Shown: piece by piece, positions 45,086-53,673 of the stretch
How positions within the stretch are numbered: position 1 is the first letter of the stretch
How the letters are laid out: every line of letters begins with the position of its first letter
Source: Rhodocyclales bacterium
Lineage (GTDB): Bacteria; Pseudomonadota; Gammaproteobacteria; Burkholderiales; Rhodocyclaceae
Direction of reading: 5' to 3'
DNA length: 64,000 bases
NCBI GenBank assembly: GCA_028292485.1
Contig: JAQGMG010000005.1
Span: 62,001-126,000 of the forward strand
The notes under the pieces: model-generated
What the model saw: the letters and a program-made list of their open reading frames with translations, nothing else
Told to the model about the DNA's origin: nothing
Database searches by the model: none
Translations under genes and position numbers: made by a program

Positions 45086-46135
45086 GTGACCATGCCCCGC
45101 ACAATGAAAGCCGCCATTCTGATCGAACAGCGCAAACCCTTGGTGATCGAAGAGATTGAACTGCCCGAAACACTCGGTGTAGGGCAGGTACTCGTGAAAG
45201 TGCACTACAGCGGAATCTGCGGCTCACAGATTGGAGAAATTGACGGGGCCAAGGGTGAAGACAAATTCCTGCCGCATTTGCTGGGACATGAAGCATCGGG
45301 CACGGTGATCGAAACCGGGCCGGGCGTGAAACACGTCAAAGCCGGCGACACGGTAGTCATGCATTGGCGCAAAAGTCAGGGCATTGAAGGTGCGCCGCCG
45401 GTGTACCGTTGGCGCGGCAGTCAGGTCAATGCGGGATGGATTGCAACCTTCAATGAATATGCCATCGTGGCTGAAAACCGTTTGACGACAATTCCCTCCG
45501 GCAGCGATATCGAAGTGGCTGCACTGTTCGGTTGCGCCGTGACGACGGGATTTGGTGTCGTGGAAAACAACGCAAAAATCCGTATTGGCGAGTCCGTCGT
45601 TGTTTTCGGCGCGGGCGGTGTTGGCCTCAACATCGTGCAGGCGGTAGCGCTGGTTTCTGCTTATCCCATCATTGCGGTTGACCTGCACGATGGCAGGCTC
45701 GAACTGGCGCGGCAGATGGGGGCGACACATCTCATCAACGCCAGCACGCAGGATGCCGAACAGGCAATCCGCAGCCTTATCGGCGCTCGCGGTCTTGATT
45801 GCTTTATCGACAACACGGGCAACCCCACGATTATCGAGCTGGGGTATGGGCTGACGCATGCGCAGGGACGCGTCACCTTGGTAGGGGTGCCGAAGAAGGG
45901 CAACAACATCTCCATTCATTCTCTTGCGCTTCACTTTGGCAAGCAGTTAAGTGGGTCACAAGGCGGGGAAACTGTTCCGCATCTGGATATTCCCCGTTAC
46001 ATGCAGTTGTTCCAGGCAGGGAGAATCAAGTTGAAGGAGTTGATCACGGAGCAGTTCGAACTGAATGATATCAACACCGCCATTGAGCGAATGCGCAGCG
46101 GTGCTGCCAGTGGGCGATGCCTGATTCGCTTCTAG
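45086..46135 (+). CDS. Zinc-type medium-chain dehydrogenase
   Basis: The 349-residue MDR protein has the catalytic zinc ligands in GICGSQ and LLGHEASG, a cysteine in FGCAVTTGFG, and the Rossmann motif VVFGAGGVGLNIVQ. The loop of four cysteines that binds the structural zinc in alcohol dehydrogenases is missing between about residues 85 and 125. The GTG at 45086 lies seven bases from AAGGA and is favoured over the ATG at 45092. A broken copy of its 3' part lies at 50.3 kb in front of the second giant gene, showing that this gene was part of a duplicated segment. Confidence 0.87.
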   Translation: MTMPRTMKAAILIEQRKPLVIEEIELPETLGVGQVLVKVHYSGICGSQIGEIDGAKGEDKFLPHLLGHEASGTVIETGPGVKHVKAGDTVVMHWRKSQGIEGAPPVYRWRGSQVNAGWIATFNEYAIVAENRLTTIPSGSDIEVAALFGCAVTTGFGVVENNAKIRIGESVVVFGAGGVGLNIVQAVALVSAYPIIAVDLHDGRLELARQMGATHLINASTQDAEQAIRSLIGARGLDCFIDNTGNPTIIELGYGLTHAQGRVTLVGVPKKGNNISIHSLALHFGKQLSGSQGGETVPHLDIPRYMQLFQAGRIKLKELITEQFELNDINTAIERMRSGAASGRCLIRF

Positions 46136-46148
46136 GTCAGGAAGTCCA

Positions 46149-49100
46149 ATGGGCTCCATGACGCTCGAAGAGCAGCTCCACACCACTCAGGCGCTCATGA
46201 AGCAGCCTGAGTCTGTCCTGTTTGTCACATCACAGTTGCGGCCGCGCGAACTCAAGATGGCCGACGGTTTGCGCAAGCTGGGCTGGACGGTTGGTCTGAT
46301 CTACTACAAATGGACGCCATTTGATCCTGCGTCCTTTTTTGACTTCGCCATCGAGGTTGCATCAGCCGAAGCTGCGCACACCACCGCGCGTCAGATGGCG
46401 CCGCGTGTCACCCATGTTTTTTCGGGCGCGATTGACGACTTTGTCATGTTGTTCTGCCGCGATAAACCGTCGCCGGTTGTTATTGATCTGAATGACGTGT
46501 TTGCCCCATCGTTGTTTGACTATTGTCACGAACGTTTTGAGCCGACACGCGAAGCCTTGGCGTTGGCTGACGGGTTCTGTGCACGCGATCTGCAGGTGAA
46601 GTCTGCTCAGAAGATCGATGGCTTCAAGCTGCCGAAGAATCTTGTGCTGTTCCCCGAGTATTGCTGGAAAACAGTGACATCCGATTCGCAGGAGAAGTTT
46701 TCGGCGGACGAGGTACACATCGTATCGGTGGGAACTTTCAGCCTTGAGACACAGGGGATGTACGACAGTTGTTACTTGCAGTTGGCGCGCTTGTTGATCG
46801 CGCAGCAGATCCACTTCCATATCTATCCACATTGGGCCTACCGGCGCGATCATATGGGTAGCCCGCATGTAAATTTTGAAAAGGATTTTGCCGACTTCCT
46901 GGAGTTGGAGAGGAATAGTCCTTATCTTCATTTGCACGACAGCCTGCCGATCGATGAATTGGCCCAAGTGCTACCGAAGTTTGACTTCGGTATCGTCTCC
47001 GGAGGTTGCGAGGCACTGGGGCAAAAACTCAAGTTTTACTATCCAGCTTACATTGAGACCTGTTATTCCGGTCGCATATCTGACTATTTGGAAGCGGGTC
47101 TGCCGGTACTGGTCAATGATGAGGTGAAATTCGATTTCTGGTTGTTGAAGCGCTATGGCGTCTGTGCTGATCTGAAAGGTGTCCTCAAGCCAGGATTTAA
47201 ACAGATGCTTTTGGGGTTGAAGCATGACCAAGATATACGAGTAGCCATGAGCGGAGCAGTTCAAAGCCTTTCGGTTACGGCTAACAGTCCGCGTTTGGCC
47301 AGGTTTTATCTAAATCTTCACGCGAAGGCGGTTTCACCAGGATCGAAAGCCGGCCCATCCAAAGATGTGGATACATGGAGTGTCGGAGCTTCACCGAGAG
47401 GTCTAGGTATGCGTACTGCAAAATTAATTCGGCGGGCTATCAGGTGGTTTTCGCCGCGTCTGTCAAAAATACTCCTTCCTTATAGGGCGAGCCGTCTATT
47501 TCAAGTGCGGTTGCACAACGCGTTGTTGGAAATTCAATCCAGTCAGGTCGTAGTAGATACCCTCAATCGGGAAAGAGACATCCTCGAGATTAGATTGGCC
47601 GAAATGCAACAGGCCAAAGAAGGCCTCATGGGGCAGGTGAGCGATCTCCAACAAGACTGCTCTGGTCAGCTACAACGGCTCGTGGGAGTGGAGGAAGACA
47701 AGCAAGTCCTGATTGGGCAGCTGGCAGATTCTGATCGGGAAAATGCCTCTTTGAATGCCCAACTGACTCATCTCGGGGAGAAGCGAGAGATCTGGCATCA
47801 AAAGGAGGTCGAGCTTGCACAAGATAACGCGGAGTTACATGTCAGGCTAATAAAATTACAAGAAGATAGCGGCGTTTTAAATCAGAAAATCGCTGCACTT
47901 GATCGGGAAAATGCAACCGCAGGTTTTCAAGTTGCCTCCCTTGAGCAAATAAATATCACCCTATCAAACAGACTTGACAGTCTTGTGCACGATAAATCTG
48001 AACAGATTATTCAAGTCGCGGACCTGCGGCACGACAAACAGCTTCAAGGTAACCAGATTGCCGCTCTTGAGCAAATAAATATCGCCTTATCAAACAGGCT
48101 TGACAGCCTTGCGCACGATAAATCTGAACAGATTATTCAAGTCGCGGACCTGCGGCACGACAAACAGCTTCAAGGTAACCAGATTGCCGCTCTTGAGCAA
48201 ATAAATATCGCCTTGTCAAACAGGCTTGACAGTCTTGCGCACGATAAATCTGAACAGATTGTCCAAATCGCTGACCTGCGGCACGACAAAGAGCTTTTAG
48301 GTAATCAGATTTCCGCCCTGTTACAAGATAAATTATTACTGGGAGCACAACTCCAAAATCTGGAGCAGGACAAGCAGGTTTTGCATGTTCAGGTCTCGGG
48401 ATTGGAGCAGGACAAAGCGTTTGGTCGCAGTCAGGTCGCGACTTTGGAAGAAGAAAAAACTGCGTTGCGTGCTCAACTGTCTAGCCTCGATCATGCTATA
48501 GCTGTTTTGCGCACGCAGATCGAATTGCTTGAGCAAGACAAGGCCGCTTTCCAAGCCCAGATGACGAGCCTGCAAGAGGATCAAGTGGCCTCGCGTATGC
48601 GGTTTGCAAACCTGGAGCAGGAAAAGCTTGCTCAAGGTCTCGCCTTGACGCACGAGAAAGAGCTGCTCGTAAATGGGGCAGTAAGCCTTGAGCAGAGTAA
48701 TTCAGCACTTCAAGCGGAGAAACGACAGCTCGATCTGGATGTGGGGACATTGCAAGGGCACGTGAAAACCCTTGAGACTGAATTGCACACATTGATACAG
48801 CAGGCCGATGTGTGGGGTCGTGAGAAGTTAGTACTTCAGCAAGAGATGCTGTGGGGCAAGGCTTCTATCAAGGAGGTGGCGGAGGCTCTGAATTGGGAAG
48901 AGGTGCTCGATGACGTTGAGCGAACAAACGGATTCAACGAGCTTGTTCGTATCCTTGGGCTTTTCTCCGGCAGCACGAATATTGGTGATACTGCCTCAGC
49001 GTGTTGGGATGCTTTGGCTGCCAAGAACTATGACCAGTTATTGAATTTCGGCTATTCCAATTTTAAGCGAACAATCGGAAATAACTATTTCAATTTTTTG

Positions 49101-49943
49101 GTGCAGGCAGGCGACCCCCAGATTCAAGCAGTCGAAAAATTGCTTTCACCAGATGTCTTGGAGCGGGCCCGTGCAATCGCAAATTCGATTCCCTACGACC
49201 CCCAGTTTCCGAGCGCTGATCAATTAAGTTATAGGTACTTCGTTCTATTGCTGTGGGAGTATCTCAAAACGATTGATGTCAAAGGATACGGCCGGATTAT
49301 TAAGGAGCCTTTGGATGGGAATCCAATTCTTGTGCCAGGAGAGGGGGGGGGGCTGTCACAAGATTTGGCCAACTCATTGATCGAATACTATTCAATCGAT
49401 GATGTTGTATCGTTCAAAGATATTAATTCTGTACTAGAAATCGGCGGCGGATACGGCAGAAATGCTTTTGTTATTCTTTCCCTTAATTCAAATGTCCAGG
49501 TTACGCTCGTCGATATTCCCCCTGCGTTATATATAGCTGAGAGATACTTGTCATCCGTCTTCAAAGAGCGTCGTATTTTCAAAGCTAGACAATTCGAAAA
49601 ATATGAAGAAGTCAAAGAGGAGTTGGAAAGGGCATCAATCGTTTTCCTAATGCCTCATCAACTTACGCTCATGCCCGCCGGAAAATTTGATCTTGGTATG
49701 AATATTTCTTCATTGCATGAAATGAGTACCGAGCAAATTGCTTGGTATTTTGGACAGCTTGATCGCCTTACCGCTAAATATTTCTATCATAAGCAATGGC
49801 GCAGATCAAAAAATATATTTGATGGGGTGGTGGTGAATATGCTTGATTATCCGTATCCGGAGAACTGGCAAGAGATCTATTCACGTCCATGCAGCGTACA
49901 GAATGAGTTTTTTGAAGCGTTATATCAGGTGACCACTAAGTAA
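46149..49943 (+). CDS. Giant fusion protein: GT-B-like domain, basic helix, long coiled coil, C-terminal sugar methyltransferase
   Basis: The 1264-residue protein has four parts. Residues about 16-400 look like a GT-B glycosyltransferase: an N-terminal alpha/beta domain (VLFVTSQLRPRELKMADGL) and RISDYLEAGLPVLVNDEV in the donor half. About 425-455 is a basic amphipathic segment that may touch the membrane. About 460-910 is a coiled coil built from 14-residue (two-heptad) units, including three nearly identical 42-residue blocks. The C-terminal part has the SAM motif LEIGGGYG at 1096-1103 and resembles putative sugar O-methyltransferases. The layout recalls WbdD and WbbB, in which a coil spaces polymerising or capping domains and sets O-antigen length. 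That role is inferred from architecture and the nearby Wzm/Wzt exporter. A good AGGAAG ribosome site precedes the ATG. Confidence 0.85.
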   Translation: MGSMTLEEQLHTTQALMKQPESVLFVTSQLRPRELKMADGLRKLGWTVGLIYYKWTPFDPASFFDFAIEVASAEAAHTTARQMAPRVTHVFSGAIDDFVMLFCRDKPSPVVIDLNDVFAPSLFDYCHERFEPTREALALADGFCARDLQVKSAQKIDGFKLPKNLVLFPEYCWKTVTSDSQEKFSADEVHIVSVGTFSLETQGMYDSCYLQLARLLIAQQIHFHIYPHWAYRRDHMGSPHVNFEKDFADFLELERNSPYLHLHDSLPIDELAQVLPKFDFGIVSGGCEALGQKLKFYYPAYIETCYSGRISDYLEAGLPVLVNDEVKFDFWLLKRYGVCADLKGVLKPGFKQMLLGLKHDQDIRVAMSGAVQSLSVTANSPRLARFYLNLHAKAVSPGSKAGPSKDVDTWSVGASPRGLGMRTAKLIRRAIRWFSPRLSKILLPYRASRLFQVRLHNALLEIQSSQVVVDTLNRERDILEIRLAEMQQAKEGLMGQVSDLQQDCSGQLQRLVGVEEDKQVLIGQLADSDRENASLNAQLTHLGEKREIWHQKEVELAQDNAELHVRLIKLQEDSGVLNQKIAALDRENATAGFQVASLEQINITLSNRLDSLVHDKSEQIIQVADLRHDKQLQGNQIAALEQINIALSNRLDSLAHDKSEQIIQVADLRHDKQLQGNQIAALEQINIALSNRLDSLAHDKSEQIVQIADLRHDKELLGNQISALLQDKLLLGAQLQNLEQDKQVLHVQVSGLEQDKAFGRSQVATLEEEKTALRAQLSSLDHAIAVLRTQIELLEQDKAAFQAQMTSLQEDQVASRMRFANLEQEKLAQGLALTHEKELLVNGAVSLEQSNSALQAEKRQLDLDVGTLQGHVKTLETELHTLIQQADVWGREKLVLQQEMLWGKASIKEVAEALNWEEVLDDVERTNGFNELVRILGLFSGSTNIGDTASACWDALAAKNYDQLLNFGYSNFKRTIGNNYFNFLVQAGDPQIQAVEKLLSPDVLERARAIANSIPYDPQFPSADQLSYRYFVLLLWEYLKTIDVKGYGRIIKEPLDGNPILVPGEGGGLSQDLANSLIEYYSIDDVVSFKDINSVLEIGGGYGRNAFVILSLNSNVQVTLVDIPPALYIAERYLSSVFKERRIFKARQFEKYEEVKEELERASIVFLMPHQLTLMPAGKFDLGMNISSLHEMSTEQIAWYFGQLDRLTAKYFYHKQWRRSKNIFDGVVVNMLDYPYPENWQEIYSRPCSVQNEFFEALYQVTTK
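47940..48317 (+). repeat. Three 126-bp tandem repeats inside the coiled-coil coding region
   Basis: Units start at 47940, 48066 and 48192 and encode residues 598-639, 640-681 and 682-723. Each begins LEQIN and runs 42 residues, exactly six heptads and three of the 14-residue coil units. The first two and the start of the third differ at only a few bases, much less than the rest of the coil, so the expansion looks recent. Gain or loss of a unit would keep both reading frame and heptad register. Confidence 0.95.
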
Positions 49944-50285
49944 TGTCCAATAACAGCATTGCTGCCATTTACGATTTTGAGTTTTTCCCTTTCGCACTTG
50001 GAGATGTGATGACGTGGAATGTACGCACAGCGATGCGTTGTAAGGAGTTGGGGCGTGAGCATGTCGACATTTATAATTGTGCCGAGCGATATCCTGCCGG
50101 TGTGCATCAGCGTGGCATTCTTAATGCGCGGAATTTCAACCTGTTTCAGTGAGTTGTATGGCGCGTTCGGACGCACTCCCCGCCTCGGCATATCCACAAT
50201 TTCCGTAATCGGGACGATCTTATCGACCGGTTGCAGGTACTGGCTGCTGATGACGAGGTCAACGCCGAGGTAGTGCGCGACTATT
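49943..50285 (+). pseudogene. Broken 5' part of an IYDFE-family gene
   Basis: Starting at ATG 49943, which shares one base with the stop of the giant gene, the translation AAIYDFEFFPFALGDVMTWN closely matches the N-terminus of the intact gene at 53.67 kb. The first frame ends at 50152; the similarity goes on in a second frame (SELYGAFGRTPRLG) and then a third (DLIDRLQVLAADDEV, EVVRDYF). At least two frameshifts have therefore destroyed it. The homology ends near 50285, where it joins a remnant of a dehydrogenase gene. Confidence 0.88.
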
Positions 50286-50414
50286 TTGGAAAAGGCTTGA
50301 GTGGGTTCCAAGAGGGTGAGGCTATGCCGGGCCTTGATATCCCGCGCTATCACCAATTGTTCCAAGCTGGCGCATTAAGTTGCGTGAGCTTATTGCCGAG
50401 CAGCATGCGTCTCA
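50286..50414 (+). pseudogene. Remnant of a dehydrogenase gene 3' region
   Basis: Translation gives GKGLSGFQEGE and then LDIPRYHQLFQAG, matching GKQLSGSQGGE and LDIPRYMQLFQAG near the C-terminus of the zinc dehydrogenase at 45.1-46.1 kb. A frameshift follows, after which KLRELIAEQ matches KLKELITEQ of the same protein. The last part of the dehydrogenase is missing and the second giant gene begins here. It occupies the place of the dehydrogenase in front of the first giant gene, so it marks a duplicated segment. Confidence 0.88.
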
Positions 50415-53400
50415 ATGAATATTGTTGATATATCAGTCATAGCAGAAGTTTTTCGTAACAATCCGAAGTCCATTCTCTTTGTTACGTCACAGTTGCGACC
50501 CCGCGAATTGAAGATGGCAGACGGGCTGCGAAAGTGTGGATGGTTCGTGGGACTGCTGTTTTATAAATGGACTCCGTTTGATCCGGAAGTCTACTTTGAT
50601 TTTGCAATTGAGACGGCATCTCCCCAAGAGGCACATGCTTGGGCTAAACGAATGGCGCCGCCAGTGACGCATGTTTTTTCTGGCGCAATTGATGACTTCG
50701 TGTTGCTGTTTTGTCGTGATAAGCCTTCGCCTGTCGTTATTGATTTGAACGATGTATTTGCCCCCTCTCTGTTTGACTACTGTCACGAGCGCTTTGAGCC
50801 GACACGAGAAGCGCTGGCGCTGGCTGATGGTTTTTGCGCCCGCGATTTGCAAGTCAAATCAGCAGAAAAGACCGATCGATTTAAACTGCCACGACACCTG
50901 ATACTTTTTCCGGAATATTGTTGGCAGGTAGTGCCTTCCGAGACTGTCCCGGAGAAAGAACCGGATGAAGTGCATGTTGTTTCAGTAGGGACGTTCAGTC
51001 TTGAGACACAAGGTATGTATGACAGTTGCTATTTAGAGTTAACTAAACGCTTCATCGCACAATCCATACATTTTCATATTTATCCGCACTGGGCGTATCG
51101 TCGAGATCACAGTGGTAGCCCTAATGTGAAGTTCGAAGAGGACTTCGCTGATTTTATTTTGTTAGCAAAGGAAAGTACTTACCTGCACTTGCATGAGAGC
51201 TTGCCTATCGAAGAGCTTGCAAAGGTTCTGCCAGGATATGACTTTGGTGTTGTTTCTGGTGGGAGTGCTGAGCTGGGCCAGACATTGCGATTTTATCATC
51301 GCGCTTATTTGAATACGTGCTATTCCGGAAGAATATCGGATTATCTCGACGCAAGGCTTCCTGTCATTGTTAATGATGAGGTCAAATTTGATTATTGGCT
51401 GCTCAAGAGATATGGTGTTTGCGTTGATTTAAAAGGCTTGTTGGAGCCAAACTTCAAGATGAGATTGATGGCGCGTAAGAATGATCCTGCGCAACGTACA
51501 ATTATGGAACAAGCTGTAAAGAACCTATCGGTAGAAAAAAATGCGGTACGTTTGTCAGACTTTTATGATCGAGTGGCAGGGCGTGAGTTGCACCAATTCA
51601 ATCAGGAGGTTGTACACGTATTAGAAGTCATCCCTTTGGCGCAGCCTAAGGCGGCTACACAAAATAAAATAAATTGGTTACGCTGGTTACGGCCGCGTTT
51701 AGCAAAGATTGTATTGCCTTATCGGGCGATTCGAATCTTTGAAGTTCGTCTGCATAATGCATTGCAAGAAGTAGACCGCCAGTCCCGTGAACGACATGCC
51801 CTACAATCGGTACTCAGTGAACAAGAAGTTGTGATGAATCAGCTCACGGGGGCAATACAGACAACACAAGCGGATTTAATAGAGAGCAATCGACTATTAG
51901 AGCTTAGTCGTTTGTATTTGGATCAAAAAGAAGTCGTAATTAATCAGTTTACAGAGACCATACAGTCTGCTCAGGTCGACTTAATAGAAAGTAATCGATT
52001 ACTAGAGTTAAGTCGTTCGCAGAACATGGAACTTAGCGCGGATAAGCATTCTCTCTCGACGCGAGTGCAGGACTTCCAAGAAACTATAGTGGCACAATGT
52101 AGGCAGTTCGAAGAGCTTGAAATCACTGTTGAGTGCGTCAAGCGTGACTTGGAAAGAAAGTGTTCTGAGATTTTATCTTTGACCTCAAACTTGCAATTAT
52201 CGCAGCAGCAAAGCGACACGTTACATACTGAGGCGTATTCCCTTCAGAGCTCTTTGGCACGCATGGAGCAGCAGCACATTTCTTTATGTGCACAGTTACA
52301 AGCGCTACAAACCGATTATAAAGAGTTGGATACGACCCGAGAAACACTGGCGGGACGCCTAGCAATTACGGAACAAAGTTTGCAATTGCAAATGGTTAGC
52401 GCAAGCGCGTTAGCCGAAGAAAAAAAACAACTGGATGATAAGTTGGAGAATTTGCGTATCAATAACGTTGATGTGCAGATTGCTTACGCCCAATTGAGAG
52501 AGCGCTTGCTCTTCACCGAAGACGCTCGAGTGGCAACAAATGCCAAGCTTGATGCGTTACAGATCGAGTATGTAGCTTTGCGCAACAGTTGGAAAGAGAT
52601 GGGCCATGCGCGTGATACCTGGGCTGTACAAGTGTCAGTTGTTGAACAAGAGCGTCAATGTCAAGTAGTGGAAATTGATGGGCTGAAGCAAGAAAAAAAT
52701 GACTTGTTGATACGTATAGCCGCACGCGACGTAGATCATAATGAATTGCGGCGACGTCTGACAAGTGCCGAGTCTTTTAGCGACTTAATGCGGCAGCAAC
52801 TTTCTGAATTAGAGCAAGAGAAGCTGGCTGCAGCGAGCATATCCGATCGTGAGCGGCTATTACCCGCCGTAGATGAGCTCTGTCATCGCTTAGCTAGCGC
52901 AGTTGGCTCAGAGACATTTGCGATTATCGATGAGGCACCGAAGCTTCTCATTGCGTGCATGCCCAAAAGTGGTTCAACTTGGCTGACGGCAGTTCTCGAG
53001 GAGCAACTTGGATTACATCCCCGGCGAGCATATCTTGAGGCGGACCGAAATGAACAGGAAATCGATCCAATTGCACTCTTCCAATCTTGGGGAGAGCGCA
53101 CTCTGTTTGTACAGCAGCACATTCGATATGCACGAATCTCCCATAGAATTTTAAAAGCATTCTCAACAAAAATAGTAGTTCTGACTCGCCGCCTAGATGA
53201 CGTTGTCGTGTCTTTGTGCGATCACGTCGAGAATGAATCCGCTGAGGCGGCAATGTTCTATATGGAGCGTGAATGGTATATGGGGAAGACGCGCGAGCAG
53301 CGCATCGATTTCATAATAGATCATGCTATGCCATGGTATATAAATTTCTATTTAGGTTGGCAACAAGCCATAAAGCATAGTAAGCAAGATATTCTCTTCG

Positions 53401-53639
53401 TTTGCTATGAAGATTTGATTGCCGATAGCGCGGCTTGTGTGGAGCGCATAGCGGAATTCTATGGTTCTCCGCTTCATGATTTGACAGCAATAAATTTGGA
53501 CAGGAGAGCGGGGACTCGCTTTAATCAAGGCCGTGTAGGACGAGGAAAAGAAATTCTTACGTTGGCACAACGTAAAAAACTTCGCGCACTCTCGTCGCAT
53601 TACCCTGCATGTGATTTCAGTTCAATTGGGCTTGACTAG
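50415..53639 (+). CDS. Giant fusion protein: GT-B-like domain, basic helix, coiled coil, C-terminal sulfotransferase
   Basis: The 1074-residue protein is a paralogue of the product of the gene at 46.1 kb over its first 460 residues: ILFVTSQLRPRELKMADGLR, IDLNDVFAPSLFDYCHERF and RISDYLDARLPVIVNDEV, then the shared basic segment LPYRAIRIFEVRLHNALQE. A coiled coil follows from about 460 to 830. From about 843 on it is unrelated to the paralogue: MPKSGSTWL (residues 849-857) is the 5'-phosphosulfate loop of PAPS-dependent sulfotransferases, and VVLTRRLDDVVVSL is the 3'-phosphate region. I infer that it adds sulfate to a growing or finished glycan. No clear ribosome site precedes the ATG, which lies at the edge of a pseudogene remnant. 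Confidence 0.85.
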   Translation: MNIVDISVIAEVFRNNPKSILFVTSQLRPRELKMADGLRKCGWFVGLLFYKWTPFDPEVYFDFAIETASPQEAHAWAKRMAPPVTHVFSGAIDDFVLLFCRDKPSPVVIDLNDVFAPSLFDYCHERFEPTREALALADGFCARDLQVKSAEKTDRFKLPRHLILFPEYCWQVVPSETVPEKEPDEVHVVSVGTFSLETQGMYDSCYLELTKRFIAQSIHFHIYPHWAYRRDHSGSPNVKFEEDFADFILLAKESTYLHLHESLPIEELAKVLPGYDFGVVSGGSAELGQTLRFYHRAYLNTCYSGRISDYLDARLPVIVNDEVKFDYWLLKRYGVCVDLKGLLEPNFKMRLMARKNDPAQRTIMEQAVKNLSVEKNAVRLSDFYDRVAGRELHQFNQEVVHVLEVIPLAQPKAATQNKINWLRWLRPRLAKIVLPYRAIRIFEVRLHNALQEVDRQSRERHALQSVLSEQEVVMNQLTGAIQTTQADLIESNRLLELSRLYLDQKEVVINQFTETIQSAQVDLIESNRLLELSRSQNMELSADKHSLSTRVQDFQETIVAQCRQFEELEITVECVKRDLERKCSEILSLTSNLQLSQQQSDTLHTEAYSLQSSLARMEQQHISLCAQLQALQTDYKELDTTRETLAGRLAITEQSLQLQMVSASALAEEKKQLDDKLENLRINNVDVQIAYAQLRERLLFTEDARVATNAKLDALQIEYVALRNSWKEMGHARDTWAVQVSVVEQERQCQVVEIDGLKQEKNDLLIRIAARDVDHNELRRRLTSAESFSDLMRQQLSELEQEKLAAASISDRERLLPAVDELCHRLASAVGSETFAIIDEAPKLLIACMPKSGSTWLTAVLEEQLGLHPRRAYLEADRNEQEIDPIALFQSWGERTLFVQQHIRYARISHRILKAFSTKIVVLTRRLDDVVVSLCDHVENESAEAAMFYMEREWYMGKTREQRIDFIIDHAMPWYINFYLGWQQAIKHSKQDILFVCYEDLIADSAACVERIAEFYGSPLHDLTAINLDRRAGTRFNQGRVGRGKEILTLAQRKKLRALSSHYPACDFSSIGLD
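51825..52034 (+). repeat. Two 105-bp tandem repeats in the second coiled coil
   Basis: Units at 51825-51929 and 51930-52034 encode 35 residues each (EVVMNQLTGAIQ... and EVVINQFTETIQ..., both with DLIESNRLLELSR). Thirty-five residues are exactly five heptads, so this coil too has grown in steps that keep register. The copies have diverged more than those in the first giant gene. Confidence 0.88.
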
Positions 53640-53673
53640 ATTTAAGGTCCTTAAGAAAGTTCGGAAGGCTGTA

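Noticed and set aside
47940-48317. CRISPR-like array
   Set aside because: The repeats are directly adjacent, coding and in frame within a coiled coil; there are no spacers.
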